From: Lycocorax pyrrhopterus obiensis
Lineage: Eukaryota > Chordata > Aves > Passeriformes > Paradisaeidae
Reading direction: 5' to 3'
Assembly (NCBI GenBank): GCA_014706295.1
Contig: JACSVZ010000001.1
Coordinates: forward strand, 39,356,318-39,420,317
Length of the DNA: 64,000 nucleotides
Position numbers and translations under genes: made by a program. How positions within the stretch are numbered: the stretch's first letter is position 1; every line of letters starts with the position of its first letter. Below the pieces are notes generated by a model. It was not told the DNA's origin. It ran no database searches and saw nothing but the letters and a program-made list of their open reading frames with translations. This document shows, piece by piece, positions 62,887 through 64,000 of this stretch.

Positions 62887-64000
62887 AGCACTCCACATAC
62901 CACAACCAAAAAAAACCATCCACAGGAAATACTGTTTATTTGGTGTTAGCAAAGAATTAGTCTAAAGGACATTTACTTCAGCCCAAGATTTATAACAATA
63001 CAATAATTAGGAGTTTAGTCTTCTCTGTGAACTTCTAAATTTTTGCTGTTACTACATTAAATCACAAAATTACTAGAACTTCTGGAAGTTTTACCCTTGT
63101 TTTGGTATGCCGTGATGTGTCCTGCTGCTATAAGAGGAGAATTACGCAGTCAAAATGCTGCCAAGTGCTTCTAGATCTCAAAATGTCTGTGACTGCCCTG
63201 AGACAAATTCTTTACAGGATCCATAGTCCTTTCTCACTCTTATGCCCCTCCTCTTCCTTTCCCTTTGCTCTCTGCATGTGTTACCATGGCCAAGAGAACC
63301 ATTGCTCATCTTTCAGGGTTTAGATATCATAAAACTAAAATGTCTGTCAGTGACTAAATGCAACGCTTTGGTCTTTGGACACATACAGAATCCTTATAGT
63401 TATTCATCCTGAATATCGTTTATCTTGAAAATTTATAGCTCCAAGAGGAAAAAAATATGGCATAAGATACCATGACAACTAATATTATTTTATTAACATC
63501 TTGAGTAAAACAGGATAAAACAAATCCCATTTCAGAGGGATTGATTGAACGTATCAGTTGATCACTCATTTCCTTCCTGAATGAAAAAAAGAAAATATAT
63601 TCATTTTCATTAAAGAATTGGTAAAGGTAATGGTGTGTGCTTTTAGTTCTGCTGCTGTAATTTCATGAGCTTTTATTTCCTTTAACTTTCCCCTTCCCTT
63701 CACATATTCTCCATTTGAACCATGGACAAGAAATTTGTACCAGATTTGGCCAGGTTAGCCATGACTGGAACAGGCTGAAAATAAAACAGGGAGTGAGCTA
63801 CAGGTTAATCAATGTGGACCATCAGGAATTCAGTACTGGGGCTCACACTGGCTTTTCTCTACCCAAAAGTACAGCTATGGGGGTATAGGACAACCAAGGT
63901 TCTGTCTGTTTGCAGATCATTCTGAGTCCCTCTTCTGGAGACAACCTAGCAAGAATAATTTTAAAATCATGGTTAAAGGACAACAGCAGAGTATGTGCAG

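Larger units (their letters stand above)
1..64000 (-). other. PCCA: PCCA gene, internal 3' part (partial transcription unit)
   Basis: The whole window lies inside the PCCA gene, transcribed on the minus strand. PCCA encodes the alpha subunit of propionyl-CoA carboxylase, a biotin-dependent mitochondrial matrix enzyme (alpha6-beta6) that converts propionyl-CoA to methylmalonyl-CoA during breakdown of Val, Ile, Met, Thr, odd-chain fatty acids and cholesterol side chains. Three coding exons at 57132-57185, 14218-14358 and 1783-1860 are in the right order. All are phase 0 at both ends and join into a continuous PCCA C-terminal sequence. The promoter, the biotin-carboxylase exons, the last exon and the 3'UTR are outside the window. 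I looked on the minus strand of 1-1782 for the final exon, about 22 codons in human, and did not find it. Confidence 0.95.
57186..64000 (-). other. PCCA intron 20, partial
   Basis: Sequence upstream of exon 21 in the transcript. The branch and pyrimidine region immediately before the acceptor (ttaatcaattcttacatttgtgtttttcag when split over the junction area) looks normal. An old minus-strand CR1 copy occupies about 58010-58400, and an A/C-rich low-complexity run lies at 62820-62886. I found no earlier PCCA exon on the minus strand up to 64000. The rest is AT-rich unique sequence without recognisable features. Confidence 0.85.

Noticed and set aside
57256..64000. Search for an earlier PCCA exon (BT domain) on the minus strand
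   Set aside because: No segment with PCCA BT-domain wording and splice sites was seen; exon 20 is probably beyond the window.

Overview
The window is an avian genomic segment lying inside one large gene read from the minus strand: PCCA, the alpha subunit of mitochondrial propionyl-CoA carboxylase. Only three short coding exons are present (54, 141 and 78 bp). Each has canonical splice sites, and together they join in frame into the end of the biotin-transferase domain and most of the biotin carboxyl-carrier domain, including the biotinylated lysine in the AMKM motif. They correspond to human exons 21, 22 and 23 of 24. The last coding exon lies beyond position 1 and the earlier exons lie beyond 64000. 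Everything else is intron.

Bird origin is supported by several CR1 LINE 3' fragments. One minus-strand SINE, with a tRNA-Ile-like head and a CR1-like tail, points to a passerine, because the known CR1-mobilised tRNA-Ile SINEs of birds belong to that order. I see no L1 or Alu-type mammalian repeats.

Layout in plus coordinates: 1-1782 is part of intron 23; 1783-1860 is exon 23; 1861-14217 is intron 22; 14218-14358 is exon 22; 14359-57131 is intron 21 (42.8 kb); 57132-57185 is exon 21; 57186-64000 is part of intron 20. I recognise no retroelement in roughly the first 25 kb. That part instead carries CpG-retaining, TAAT-rich unique blocks at about 5.2-6.1, 7.1-7.7, 15.1-16.2, 18.8 and 19.4-20.2 kb, which look like conserved non-coding regulatory DNA. 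They include a CpG-island-like block (19481-19640) next to a perfect PBX-MEIS/PREP motif, a strong CTCF-like site, a full CRE and a DR1 nuclear-receptor site. The right-hand 38 kb holds all recognised CR1 and SINE insertions plus microsatellites.

I found no second protein-coding gene, no RNA gene, no intact transposon and no clearly novel system. The most useful leads are the candidate regulatory blocks, which could serve PCCA or a neighbouring developmental gene (ZIC2/ZIC5 lie near PCCA in vertebrates). Their conservation could not be tested from the sequence alone.
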